64,000 nt of DNA from Staphylococcus pseudintermedius. GTDB lineage: Bacteria > Bacillota > Bacilli > Staphylococcales > Staphylococcaceae. Position 1 is the stretch's first letter, and every line of letters starts with the position of its first letter. Below the pieces are notes generated by a model. The model ran no database searches, had not been told where the DNA came from, and saw only the letters and a program-made list of their open reading frames with translations. Positions 56,236 to 64,000 of the stretch are shown here, one piece after another. The position numbers and the translations under genes are program-made. Where the stretch lies: NCBI RefSeq assembly GCF_001792775.2, contig NZ_MLGE02000006.1, positions 62,001 to 126,000 of the forward strand. Direction: 5' to 3'.

Positions 56236-56267
56236 AGTAACGATGGACACATCAATCAAGATAACTA

Positions 56268-56316
56268 GATACGTGAGAAGGCTTAAAAAATAAAAGTCTT
56301 CTCACGTATCTTTTTT
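56268..56316 (+). terminator. Terminator of the NmrA-like gene
   Basis: Arms gatacgtgagaaggct and gtcttctcacgtatc, then a T-run: a strong stem. Confidence 0.85.
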
Positions 56317-56463
56317 GATGTCTCCTACCTTGTCGTTATATAAGTGATATACCTCATGTTGCCAGTTCGTCCTAAAAAAGCAAAGTATTCCGATAACAAA
56401 AATAAAAACCTCAAGTTAAATTATAATTTTAAATAAAATAAGGTTCAGTTGTAAATTTAGTTG

Positions 56464-56490
56464 TTGACAAAGTATTCAGAAAAATATAAT
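56464..56490 (+). promoter_or_regulatory. Promoter of the first binding-protein gene
   Basis: TTGACA (56464-56469) and TATAAT (56485-56490) with a short 15-base spacer. The same arrangement (TTGACA, 15, TACAAT) occurs before the second binding-protein gene at 62395-62421. Confidence 0.55.
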
Positions 56491-56529
56491 AATTAAGTGA
56501 ATAAGAATTCAACTGAAGGAGGAACTTGA

Positions 56530-58254
56530 ATGAAGAAGACTTGGCGATATGCATGGGTATTATTGTTGTGTGTCACTCTTGTTTTATCAGCATGTGGAAA
56601 AAGCAGCTCGCAAACCTCGAGCAATGAAAATAACAAAACTGAAAAAAGTAATGCGAAAGGTGGTACTTTAAATGTTGGACTTACTGCACCACCAGAGGGC
56701 AACTTCCAAGATGTTTTTGCAAGTTCGACATCAGATTCAGACGTTGTAGCATTTTTTAACGATGGTTTAACAGAATCAGATGAGCATCTGAATATCAAAC
56801 CGAAAATTTTGTCTTGGGAAAAAAGTAAGGAAGATGATTTAAAGTATACATTTAAAGTGAAAAAAGGGATTAAATGGCAAGATGGCAATCCATTTACAAT
56901 TAATGACTGGATTTTCACTTTAGAGACAATAGCCGATCCTGATTATACAGGGCCACGATATAGTGGTGCAGCAGTCATTAAAGGGGCAGAAGAAAAGCAT
57001 AAGGGTAAAGCCAAAACAATTAGCGGTCTCAAAAAGATTGATGATTACACAGTAGAGTTGACTTTTAAAGCAGCTAAAGCGAATAACTTAATGGCGTTAT
57101 GGACGTCATCTGTCATCAGTGAAAAAGTCTTTAAAGATATTCCAGTAAAAGACATGGCGAAATCTGATGCTGTACGTAAGCATCCGATTGGTATCGGACC
57201 ATTCATCGTGAAGAACATTGTTGATGGAGAATCAGTAGAACTTGTGAAAAATAAAGATTATTGGCAAGGCGAACCTAATATCGACAAAGTAAACTTACGT
57301 GTGGTTGAACAAACGGCAATGGCCCAAGCACTTGAAAAAGGTGACATTGATATGGCTGATGTAACAGGCCCAATTGCTAAAGAAATTAAAGATCATAAAG
57401 CTGAAAACGTAAAAATATTAGAGTCACCTTCAACTTCTTATGCAATTATCGGTTTTGTATTAAATGATTATGATAAAAAAGAGATGAAGATTGGAAAAGA
57501 GCGTCCTAAATATCAAGATAAGCGACTGCGTAAAGCAATGGCATATGCAATTAATCGTAAAGAATGGATTGATGCATTTTTCTATGGATATGCGAAACCA
57601 TTATACGGTTTGATTCCTTCAGAACATTGGAGTGGAGCAAAAAAAGGTGAAGTAACAGAGTACGATTATAATGTAGAAAAAGCGAAAAAATTACTCGATG
57701 AAGCAGGATATAAAGATAAAGATGGTGATGGATTCCGTGAAGACCCTAATGGTAAGCCGTTTGTCATCAACTTAAAACATTATTCTGGTTCTAACCCTAC
57801 TTTTGAGCCACGTACAGCCGCACTGAAAGGGTATTGGGAAAAAGTAGGACTGAAAACGAAAGTCGAAATGGAAGAGTTTGGTAAATATAATAATGATTTA
57901 GAAAATGCATCAAGTGATATGGAAGTGTATTTCCGTAGTTGGCAACAAGGTTCAGACCCTGATCCATCAGATTTGTACAAGTCGACAGCCTTATGGAATG
58001 AATCACGCTACAATAACCCGAAAGCCGATAAACTATTAGAAGAAGCTGTGGACAGTAAAATTGTAGGTGATGATAACGATAAACGTCGTAAAAAATACAT
58101 CGAATGGCAAAAATTGATGACTGACGATCTACCTGTCATTCCAATTACTGAGTTTATCAATACAACAGCTGTCAGCAATAAAGTGAAAAATTATGAAGTA
58201 TCTTTGAAAGGGGCTAACCCAATGTATCAATGGTCGGTTGAAGAGAAAAAATAA
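56530..58254 (+). CDS. Oligopeptide ABC transporter substrate-binding lipoprotein (copy 1)
   Basis: A 574-residue SBP_bac_5 family lipoprotein with signal peptide and lipobox LSACG (Cys near residue 22). A Ser/Asn/Lys-rich linker and the mature binding domain follow, showing SWEKSKEDDLKYTFKVKKGIKWQDG-type edges, RKAMAYAINRKEWID and RSWQQGSDPDPSDLY. It would bind peptides (or a metal complex) outside the membrane and deliver them to the permease encoded downstream. aaggagg precedes ATG 56530. A hairpin after the stop may reduce read-through so the binding protein is made in excess. A paralogue lies at 62471. Confidence 0.88.
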   Translation: MKKTWRYAWVLLLCVTLVLSACGKSSSQTSSNENNKTEKSNAKGGTLNVGLTAPPEGNFQDVFASSTSDSDVVAFFNDGLTESDEHLNIKPKILSWEKSKEDDLKYTFKVKKGIKWQDGNPFTINDWIFTLETIADPDYTGPRYSGAAVIKGAEEKHKGKAKTISGLKKIDDYTVELTFKAAKANNLMALWTSSVISEKVFKDIPVKDMAKSDAVRKHPIGIGPFIVKNIVDGESVELVKNKDYWQGEPNIDKVNLRVVEQTAMAQALEKGDIDMADVTGPIAKEIKDHKAENVKILESPSTSYAIIGFVLNDYDKKEMKIGKERPKYQDKRLRKAMAYAINRKEWIDAFFYGYAKPLYGLIPSEHWSGAKKGEVTEYDYNVEKAKKLLDEAGYKDKDGDGFREDPNGKPFVINLKHYSGSNPTFEPRTAALKGYWEKVGLKTKVEMEEFGKYNNDLENASSDMEVYFRSWQQGSDPDPSDLYKSTALWNESRYNNPKADKLLEEAVDSKIVGDDNDKRRKKYIEWQKLMTDDLPVIPITEFINTTAVSNKVKNYEVSLKGANPMYQWSVEEKK

Positions 58255-58268
58255 TAGCACATAAATGG

Positions 58269-58308
58269 AGAAAGGGAATGATGACACACTGTCTCTTCCC
58301 TTTTTCTA
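58269..58308 (+). terminator. Partial terminator between binding-protein and ATPase genes
   Basis: Arms gagaaagggaa and ttccctttttct with a T-rich tail. It would allow limited read-through into the ATPase and permease genes. Confidence 0.6.
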
Positions 58309-58381
58309 TATTTACTTAAAATGGATTGTCATTAATAACGACTTAAAAATGAATGACATGTGGTTAAAGAAAGGGGCGTTT

Positions 58382-59389
58382 ATGAAAATGGGTCAGCTAT
58401 TAGAGATCAACAACTTAACTACAACATTTGATATTGAAGGTCAGCCTTATGCAGCGATTTCCAATATTGATTTAACGGTCAATAAAGGTGAAGTGATGGG
58501 GATTGTAGGGGAATCAGGTTCAGGGAAATCCGTCCTTAGTTTGTCGATATTAAAACTATTGCCAGAAAAAATTTCAAATATCGCATCTGGAGAAGTGATT
58601 TACGAAGGCAAACGTATTGATCAGTACGATGTAGAACAAATGAATCAAATGAGAGGAAAAGAGATTGCGATGATTTTCCAAGAGCCGATGACATCACTCA
58701 ATCCGGTGTTTACGATTGGTAATCAATTGATGGAAATGCTAATGCTCCATTTGAAATTGTCAAAATCTGAAGCAAAAGCGAAAGTAATCTCACTATTAAA
58801 ACAAGTCGGTATTCCACGTGCTGAAAAAGTCGTTGACGAATATCCGCATCAACTGTCAGGTGGAATGCGTCAACGTGTCATGATTGCGATGGCGATTTCA
58901 TGTTCACCTCAGTTGTTGATTGCTGACGAACCAACGACTGCACTTGATGTCACTGTTCAAGCACAAATTCTCGACTTGTTGAAACGTATTCAAGAGGATA
59001 CCCAAATGAGCGTCATTTTTATTTCACATGATTTAGGAGTGATATCTGAAATTTGTGACCGTGTCGCTGTTATGTATGCGGGTGAAGTGGTTGAGACTGC
59101 AAGTGTTGAAGATATTTTCAGTCAACCGATGCATCCTTACACACAATTACTGTTAAAAGCCATTCCACGCCTTGATGTGAAACAAGAGAAATTAGAGACG
59201 ATTCGTGGTTCAGTACCGAGTTTAGATGAGCTGCCGAAAGTTGGTTGTCGTTTTGCGAATCGCTGTCCACACGCGATGGCGATTTGTACGTTGAAAGATA
59301 TTGAACCTTATCAATTCGAGCGGGAACATCAAGTGAAATGCCATTTATACACACAAGATACGGCATTGAAGGAGGCGAACGAGTCATGA
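58382..59389 (+). CDS. Oligopeptide ABC transporter ATPase (OppD-like)
   Basis: A 335-residue ATPase. Walker A GESGSGKS, Q-loop FQEPMTSLNPV, signature LSGGMRQR, Walker B LLIADEPTTALD, H-loop ISHDLGV. The C-terminal oligopeptide extension has GCRFANRCPHAMAIC. ATG 58382 (after aaagaaagg) is chosen; the longer upstream frame lacks a ribosome site. It shares ATGA with the next ATPase gene and pairs with it in the cytoplasm. Confidence 0.9.
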   Translation: MKMGQLLEINNLTTTFDIEGQPYAAISNIDLTVNKGEVMGIVGESGSGKSVLSLSILKLLPEKISNIASGEVIYEGKRIDQYDVEQMNQMRGKEIAMIFQEPMTSLNPVFTIGNQLMEMLMLHLKLSKSEAKAKVISLLKQVGIPRAEKVVDEYPHQLSGGMRQRVMIAMAISCSPQLLIADEPTTALDVTVQAQILDLLKRIQEDTQMSVIFISHDLGVISEICDRVAVMYAGEVVETASVEDIFSQPMHPYTQLLLKAIPRLDVKQEKLETIRGSVPSLDELPKVGCRFANRCPHAMAICTLKDIEPYQFEREHQVKCHLYTQDTALKEANES

Positions 59390-60375
59390 GTGAATCATAT
59401 GTGTTAGAAGTGAAAAATTTAAAACAATATTATCCGATTAAGGCAGGAGTCTTCCAAAGAAAAGTAGGCGAAGTGAAAGCGGTGGATAATATTTCCTTTA
59501 AGATTAAAAAGGGACAAACGGTTGGTCTTGTAGGTGAATCAGGCTGTGGTAAGTCATCAGCAGGACGTACGATTTTATGTTTACAAAAAGCGACAGAGGG
59601 CGAAATCTTATTTTGTGGGCAAGATTTAACAAAATTAAAAGGTAAAGCTTTAAGAGAAGCCCGTAAAGGTTTTCAAATGGTGTTCCAAGATCCGTATGCG
59701 TCATTGAATCCGATGCAAATGGTGGGCGATATTGTCGGTGAACCGATTCGTAATTATTATCATAAAAAGCAACGTGACATTGAAGATGAAGTGAAAGACC
59801 TTTTGAAGCGTGTTGGACTTAACGAAGCGGATTATTACAAGTATGCACATGAGTTTTCAGGCGGTCAACGCCAACGTGTTGGTATTGCACGTGCCTTAGC
59901 GCTCAAACCAAGACTGATTATTGCGGATGAGCCAGTCAGTGCGTTAGATGTATCTGTACAATCACAAGTGTTGAATATTATGGATGAACTACAAGAAGAA
60001 ATGGGGTTAAGTTACTTATTTATTGCACATGATTTGAGCGTTGTAAAACATGTGAGTGACTATATTTGCGTGATGTATTTAGGGCACATTTTGGAACAAG
60101 GACCTGCTGACGCTATTTACGAAAATCCACAACATCCGTATACACAATCACTTATTTCAGCGATTCCAGATATTAATCCGACACAGCGCAAGAAACGAAT
60201 TTTATTGGAGGGTGATTTGCCATCTCCGAGTCATCCGCCAGTGGGTTGTCCATTCCATACACGTTGCCCGGTTGCTGAGGCGCGATGTGCACAACAAAAA
60301 CCACAAGCAGTCGAGGTCGGCAAAGAACATTATGCGGCATGCGTATTACTTGAAGAGGGAGAGGTGAAACTATGA
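59386..60375 (+). CDS. Oligopeptide ABC transporter ATPase (OppF-like)
   Basis: A 329-residue ATPase: Walker A GESGCGKS, Q-loop FQDPYASLNP, signature FSGGQRQR, Walker B LIIADEPVSALD, H-loop IAHDLSV. The C-terminal extension has VGCPFHTRCPVAEARC. It starts on the ATGA overlap with the OppD-like gene (ggaggcg 8 bases upstream) and ends on another ATGA overlap with the permease gene, so all are translationally coupled. Confidence 0.9.
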   Translation: MSESYVLEVKNLKQYYPIKAGVFQRKVGEVKAVDNISFKIKKGQTVGLVGESGCGKSSAGRTILCLQKATEGEILFCGQDLTKLKGKALREARKGFQMVFQDPYASLNPMQMVGDIVGEPIRNYYHKKQRDIEDEVKDLLKRVGLNEADYYKYAHEFSGGQRQRVGIARALALKPRLIIADEPVSALDVSVQSQVLNIMDELQEEMGLSYLFIAHDLSVVKHVSDYICVMYLGHILEQGPADAIYENPQHPYTQSLISAIPDINPTQRKKRILLEGDLPSPSHPPVGCPFHTRCPVAEARCAQQKPQAVEVGKEHYAACVLLEEGEVKL

Positions 60376-61334
60376 TCACATTAATCATTCGTCGTTTTTT
60401 GCTGATGATACCGATGTTGTTATTAATGTCTGTCGTGATTTTTACAATTGCGAAATTGCAACCTGGTGATGCATTTACAGGCAATATGGACCCAAAACTT
60501 GGGGCAAAATATTATGAAGAGCAACGTGAAAAACTCGGGTTGAATGATCCGATTCCAATGCAATATATGAAATGGGGTGCTCGTGTGCTTCATGGTGAAT
60601 TAGGGGAATCCATTCGTTACAAACGTCCAGTGATGGATTTAATTGAAGAGCGTATGCCAAATACGATTTTGTTGGGGACAGTGAGTTTGATTATTACATA
60701 TATACTTGCATTTCCTCTAGGCATTATTTCCGGTAGAAAACCATATAGTTTGTATGATTATAGTATCCAACTACTCAATTATTTGATGCTTGCGATTCCA
60801 TCTTTTGTTGCGGGTGTTTTTGCGATTTATGTATTTGCTTTTCAATTTGGTATTTTCCCATATTCGGGATCTGTAGAAATCGGACTTGAACCCGGCACGT
60901 TTGAATATTATGTCAGCAAACTGTATCACGTGATTTTACCTGGTACGGTGCTTGGCTTACTTTCGACAGCAGGGTATATTCAATTTTTACGCAACGATAT
61001 CATTGAAAATGCTCGAAAAGACTATATCCGTACAGCACGTGCTAAAGGTTTATCAGAATCAAAAATCTATAATAAGCATATTTTACGAAATTCAATTATT
61101 CCAATCGTGACATTTTTTGGTGGGGACGTGTTATCGGTTTTCGGTGGCGCAGTGATTACAGAAAGCATTTTTTCATTTCCTGGAATTGGTAAATTATTGA
61201 TTGAATCTATCTCAGGTAAAGACTATCCATTAATGATGGCATTGCTGCTTTTCTTTTCATTTTTAGGGTTGCTTGCGAATCTTATTTCAGACATCACATA
61301 TAGTATAGTAGACCCAAGAATCAAGAGTAACTAG
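60372..61334 (+). CDS. Oligopeptide ABC transporter permease (OppB-like)
   Basis: A 320-residue permease with six helices. The N-terminal MITLIIRRFLLMIPML start is typical of DppB/OppB. The EAA loop reads ARAKGLSESKIYNKHILRNS, and the C-terminus ends SDITYSIVDPRIK. It forms the channel with the OppC-like protein. Confidence 0.9.
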   Translation: MITLIIRRFLLMIPMLLLMSVVIFTIAKLQPGDAFTGNMDPKLGAKYYEEQREKLGLNDPIPMQYMKWGARVLHGELGESIRYKRPVMDLIEERMPNTILLGTVSLIITYILAFPLGIISGRKPYSLYDYSIQLLNYLMLAIPSFVAGVFAIYVFAFQFGIFPYSGSVEIGLEPGTFEYYVSKLYHVILPGTVLGLLSTAGYIQFLRNDIIENARKDYIRTARAKGLSESKIYNKHILRNSIIPIVTFFGGDVLSVFGGAVITESIFSFPGIGKLLIESISGKDYPLMMALLLFFSFLGLLANLISDITYSIVDPRIKSN

Positions 61335-61345
61335 GAGGGGCTATC

Positions 61346-62239
61346 ATGGAAAATCAACAACTTAAAAAGAGTCAATCACCCTTACAAATTGCGCGTAAAA
61401 AGTTTATGAAAAATAAAACTGCGATGGCTGCAACTATCGTACTTGGCATGATTGTCATCATTTCGTTTTTAGCACCATTCATTGCCCCTCATGACCCAAA
61501 CGTCCAAAATTTAGTGTTAATCAAGGGCGATATGTCGCTTGAGCATTGGTTAGGGACGGATTCGGGTGGTCGCGATATTTTTAGTCGCTTATTATATTCT
61601 GGACGTGTATCACTGACATTTGGGTTGTTCACGTCGATTGGATTAATGTTGATAGGTATTGTTATCGGGATGATTTCGGGATATTATGGCGGCTGGGTGG
61701 ATACGGTACTCATGCGTTTTACAGAGTTTGTCATGTTATTTCCATTTATCCCATTTGCGGTTGTATTAAATGCGACATTCAGTCATGATATTGAAAGTCA
61801 ATATGGTTCAGCGATAGTGTTAGGGACCGTGCTAGTCTTGCTTTCATGGGTTGGTATTGCGAGGATGGTTCGTGGCAAAGTGATGCAAGAAAAAGAAAAT
61901 GAATATTTCCTCGCAGCGCAATCTATTGGGACACCGGTACATAAAATATTATTAAAACATTTATTACCGAATATTTTAAGTGTGATTATTGTTCAAGCAA
62001 CACTGGTATTCGCCGTTCAAATTGTGGCCGAAGCAGGTTTGAGTTTCCTTGGTTTTGGAATCAGTAAAGAGGTTCCAACATGGGGGAATATGTTAACAGA
62101 TGCACAAGAAGGTGACATTTTAAGGAGTAAACCGTGGATTTGGATGCCACCTGCACTCATTATAACAGTGACGATTTTATGTATTAATTTTATTGGTGAA
62201 GGATTAAAAGACGCACTGAACCCAAAATCTAAGCGGTAA
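61346..62239 (+). CDS. Oligopeptide ABC transporter permease (OppC-like)
   Basis: A 297-residue permease with six helices, the DppC/OppC-type FMKNKTAMAATIVLG start, LGTDSGGRDIFSRLLYSGRVSL and EAA loop LAAQSIGTPVHKILLKHLLPN. It ends with FIGEGLKDALNPK. Eleven bases separate it from the OppB-like gene. The last gene of the A-D-F-B-C unit, with a terminator after it. Confidence 0.9.
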   Translation: MENQQLKKSQSPLQIARKKFMKNKTAMAATIVLGMIVIISFLAPFIAPHDPNVQNLVLIKGDMSLEHWLGTDSGGRDIFSRLLYSGRVSLTFGLFTSIGLMLIGIVIGMISGYYGGWVDTVLMRFTEFVMLFPFIPFAVVLNATFSHDIESQYGSAIVLGTVLVLLSWVGIARMVRGKVMQEKENEYFLAAQSIGTPVHKILLKHLLPNILSVIIVQATLVFAVQIVAEAGLSFLGFGISKEVPTWGNMLTDAQEGDILRSKPWIWMPPALIITVTILCINFIGEGLKDALNPKSKR

Positions 62240-62257
62240 ATCATTATCAAAGAAAAT

Positions 62258-62300
62258 GAGAGTACATGGATGTTATTGACCTCCGTGCACTCTTATTTTT
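62258..62300 (+). terminator. Terminator of the oligopeptide operon
   Basis: Arms gagagtacatgg and ccgtgcactctt with a T-run. Confidence 0.65.
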
Positions 62301-62394
62301 TATGCGATGGCAGGATTCACGTTATTTCTGAGATGTATTAGATTATCTTTTTAATATAAAATGTTTGAAAATTTTAGATTTTTGCAAAATTTTA

Positions 62395-62421
62395 TTGACA
62401 AAAAATTCGGATAAATACAAT
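62395..62421 (+). promoter_or_regulatory. Promoter of the second binding-protein gene
   Basis: TTGACA (62395-62400), 15 bases, TACAAT (62416-62421). It is similar in sequence and spacing to 56464-56490, so the promoter was duplicated with the gene. Confidence 0.55.
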
Positions 62422-62470
62422 AATAAGAGAAAGGCGTTTTTAAACATTTAACAATTAGGGAGGAAATGGG

Positions 62471-64000
62471 ATGAAAAAGGCTTATCGATATTTATGGTTT
62501 TTATCATTAATTGTAGTCGTTGTGCTCTCAGCATGTGGAAAAAATGGAAACGAGACATCAAATACGTCGAATAAAACCGGCAAAAGCGATGCGAAAGGCG
62601 GGACATTGACAGTAGGGATAGCGGAACCACCTGAGGGGAACTTCCAATCTATTTTTACTGGGAGTACAGGTGACTCTAATGTCATTGATTTCTTTAATGA
62701 TTCACTGATCGATGTCGGTGATGATTTAAAGATTAAACCGAAAATTTTGTCATGGGAAAAAGACAAAAATGATGATTTGAAATATACGTTCAAAGTTAAA
62801 AAAGGGATTCAGTGGCAAGACGGTAATCCATTTACAATCAATGACTGGGTTTTTACTTTAGAGACGCTAGCAGATCCTGACTACGATGGTCCGCGTTATA
62901 GCGGTGTCGCGGTCATTCAAGGTGCGGAAGAAAAACGTAATGGCCAAGCTGATCGTATTAGTGGGATTAAGAAAATTGATGATTACACAGCAGAAATCAC
63001 ATTTAAAGAACATAAGGCGAATAATTTATTAGAGCTGTGGACATCGGCGCCAATTAGCGAAAAAGTGTTTAAAGATATTCCAGTTAAAGATATGGCGAAA
63101 TCAGACGCCGTACGTAAAAATCCAATCGGTATCGGACCTTATAAAGTGAAGCGTATTGTCGATGGCGAATCAGTGGAACTCGTCAAAAATAAAGACTACT
63201 GGCGCGGGGAACCGAATATCGACAACATCAATTTGCGCGTCGTGGAACAAACATCGATGACACAAGCGTTAGAAAATGGCGATATTGATATGGCAACAAT
63301 TACAGCGCCAATCGCGAAAGAAATTAAAGATAGTGGTAGCGAAAACTTACAATTGTTACAAGCACCATCAACATCTTATGCGATCGTCGGATTCGTGCTA
63401 AATGATTACGATAAAAAAGCGCAAAAAATCGGTAAAGAAAGACCGAAATATCAAGATAAAAAATTACGTCAAGCAATGGCTTACGCAATTAATCGAAAAG
63501 AGTGGATTGATGCATTTTACTACGGCTACGGTAAACCACTTAACGGTTTAATCCCTTCTGCACATTGGAGTGGTGCGAAAGAAGGCGATGTTAAAGAATA
63601 TAAATATGACGTGGATAAAGCGAAACAATTATTAGACGAAGGGGGTTATAAAGATAAAGATGGTGACGGTTTCCGTGAAGATCCTCAAGGTAAACCATTC
63701 GTCGTGAATCTGAAGCACTATGCTGGCTCTAACCCAACCTTCGAACCACGTACAGCAGCACTCAAAGGTTACTGGGAAAAAGTAGGCCTTAAAACGAAAG
63801 TCGAAATGGAAGAATTCGGTAAATATAGCAGTGATTTAGAAAAGTCATCGAAAGATATGGAAGTGTACTTCAGAACGTGGCAACAAGGGTCAGACCCGGA
63901 TCCTTCTGAGTTATACAGATCAACGGCACTTTGGAATGAATCACGATACAATAATCCGAAAGCCGATAAGATTTTAGATGAAGCCGTCGATACAAAAGTA
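62471..64000 (+). CDS. Oligopeptide substrate-binding lipoprotein (copy 2), cut by window end
   Basis: The first 510 codons are in the window and are intact; the 3' end lies outside. It is a lipoprotein (lipobox LSACG, Cys near residue 22) and a clear paralogue of 56530-58254. Long shared stretches include KVFKDIPVKDMAKSDAVRK, INRKEWIDAF and GSDPDP, with changes concentrated in the linker and in scattered surface positions. Its own promoter and ggagg ribosome site suggest separate expression. It may offer the same permease a second substrate range. Confidence 0.9.
   Translation, partial: MKKAYRYLWFLSLIVVVVLSACGKNGNETSNTSNKTGKSDAKGGTLTVGIAEPPEGNFQSIFTGSTGDSNVIDFFNDSLIDVGDDLKIKPKILSWEKDKNDDLKYTFKVKKGIQWQDGNPFTINDWVFTLETLADPDYDGPRYSGVAVIQGAEEKRNGQADRISGIKKIDDYTAEITFKEHKANNLLELWTSAPISEKVFKDIPVKDMAKSDAVRKNPIGIGPYKVKRIVDGESVELVKNKDYWRGEPNIDNINLRVVEQTSMTQALENGDIDMATITAPIAKEIKDSGSENLQLLQAPSTSYAIVGFVLNDYDKKAQKIGKERPKYQDKKLRQAMAYAINRKEWIDAFYYGYGKPLNGLIPSAHWSGAKEGDVKEYKYDVDKAKQLLDEGGYKDKDGDGFREDPQGKPFVVNLKHYAGSNPTFEPRTAALKGYWEKVGLKTKVEMEEFGKYSSDLEKSSKDMEVYFRTWQQGSDPDPSELYRSTALWNESRYNNPKADKILDEAVDTKV

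Noticed and set aside
1..64000. tRNA or rRNA genes
   Set aside because: No cloverleaf with a TTCRANNC arm and no rRNA-like stretch could be recognised on either strand.

Overview
The window is chromosomal DNA of a low-GC Firmicute, almost certainly a Staphylococcus. The TrpD, SrtA, IsaA, ScdA, RelP and aureolysin-like proteins read as close relatives of the S. aureus proteins but are clearly not S. aureus itself. A leucine dehydrogenase, a polyphosphate:AMP phosphotransferase, an aureolysin-type protease and a dispersed family of intergenic repeats would fit the S. intermedius/pseudintermedius or hyicus side of the genus. That species-level guess is inference. I see no tRNA, rRNA, CRISPR array, prophage or complete insertion sequence, so this is ordinary chromosome with a few accessory-looking spots.

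Layout. 0-12 kb: small alarmone synthetase RelP, two cell-wall enzymes (an M23 peptidase and IsaA), a PPK2-type phosphotransferase, an alpha/beta hydrolase, a thermolysin-family protease with a 42-bp in-frame duplication, a sigma-B-type short-chain dehydrogenase, and a flavoprotein behind a Zur-like operator. 12-18 kb: CdaR-type regulator, YeiH-type exporter and a thiamine-diphosphate 2-keto-acid decarboxylase. 17.5-25 kb: complete trpEGDCFBA operon preceded by two Trp-specifier T-box riboswitches, with a repeat element between them. 25-36.7 kb: HAD phosphatase, a chymotrypsin-like secreted protease in an AT-rich pocket, a PTPS/QueD-like protein, GlcD/GlcF-type oxidase, a heterodimeric ABC exporter, a MerR-TipAS regulator with its operator, a broken VOC gene and a sigma-B-type flavin-binding protein. 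37-48.6 kb: AlsT, Fbp class 3, two MFS transporters, sortase A, glycerate kinase, a tubby-like protein and ScdA. 49-54 kb: leucine dehydrogenase, a PTS IIC-like membrane protein and pflBA. 55.6-64 kb: an NmrA-like protein and an oligopeptide ABC operon (A-D-F-B-C) followed by a second, paralogous binding-protein gene cut by the window end.

How the genes work together. CcpA-type cre sites are readable in front of alsT, the sugar-acid MFS gene, glycerate kinase, leucine dehydrogenase and pflB, so much of the right half looks like a carbon-catabolite and fermentation network. The pflB promoter also carries two Rex-like sites (NADH/NAD control). Three stress-type genes have sigma-B-like promoters. 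CdaR, the anion:cation symporter and glycerate kinase form a plausible but dispersed sugar-diacid/glycerate route.

The most unusual structure is a family of 150-525 bp modular intergenic repeats, in both orientations, with imperfect terminal inverted repeats and internal hairpins. The arms change in matching ways between copies, as in MITE-like or structured-RNA elements. One copy separates the two tryptophan T-boxes. The first T-box has a near-consensus promoter and no open reading frame of its own, while the second has no obvious promoter, so both may sit in series on one trp transcript.
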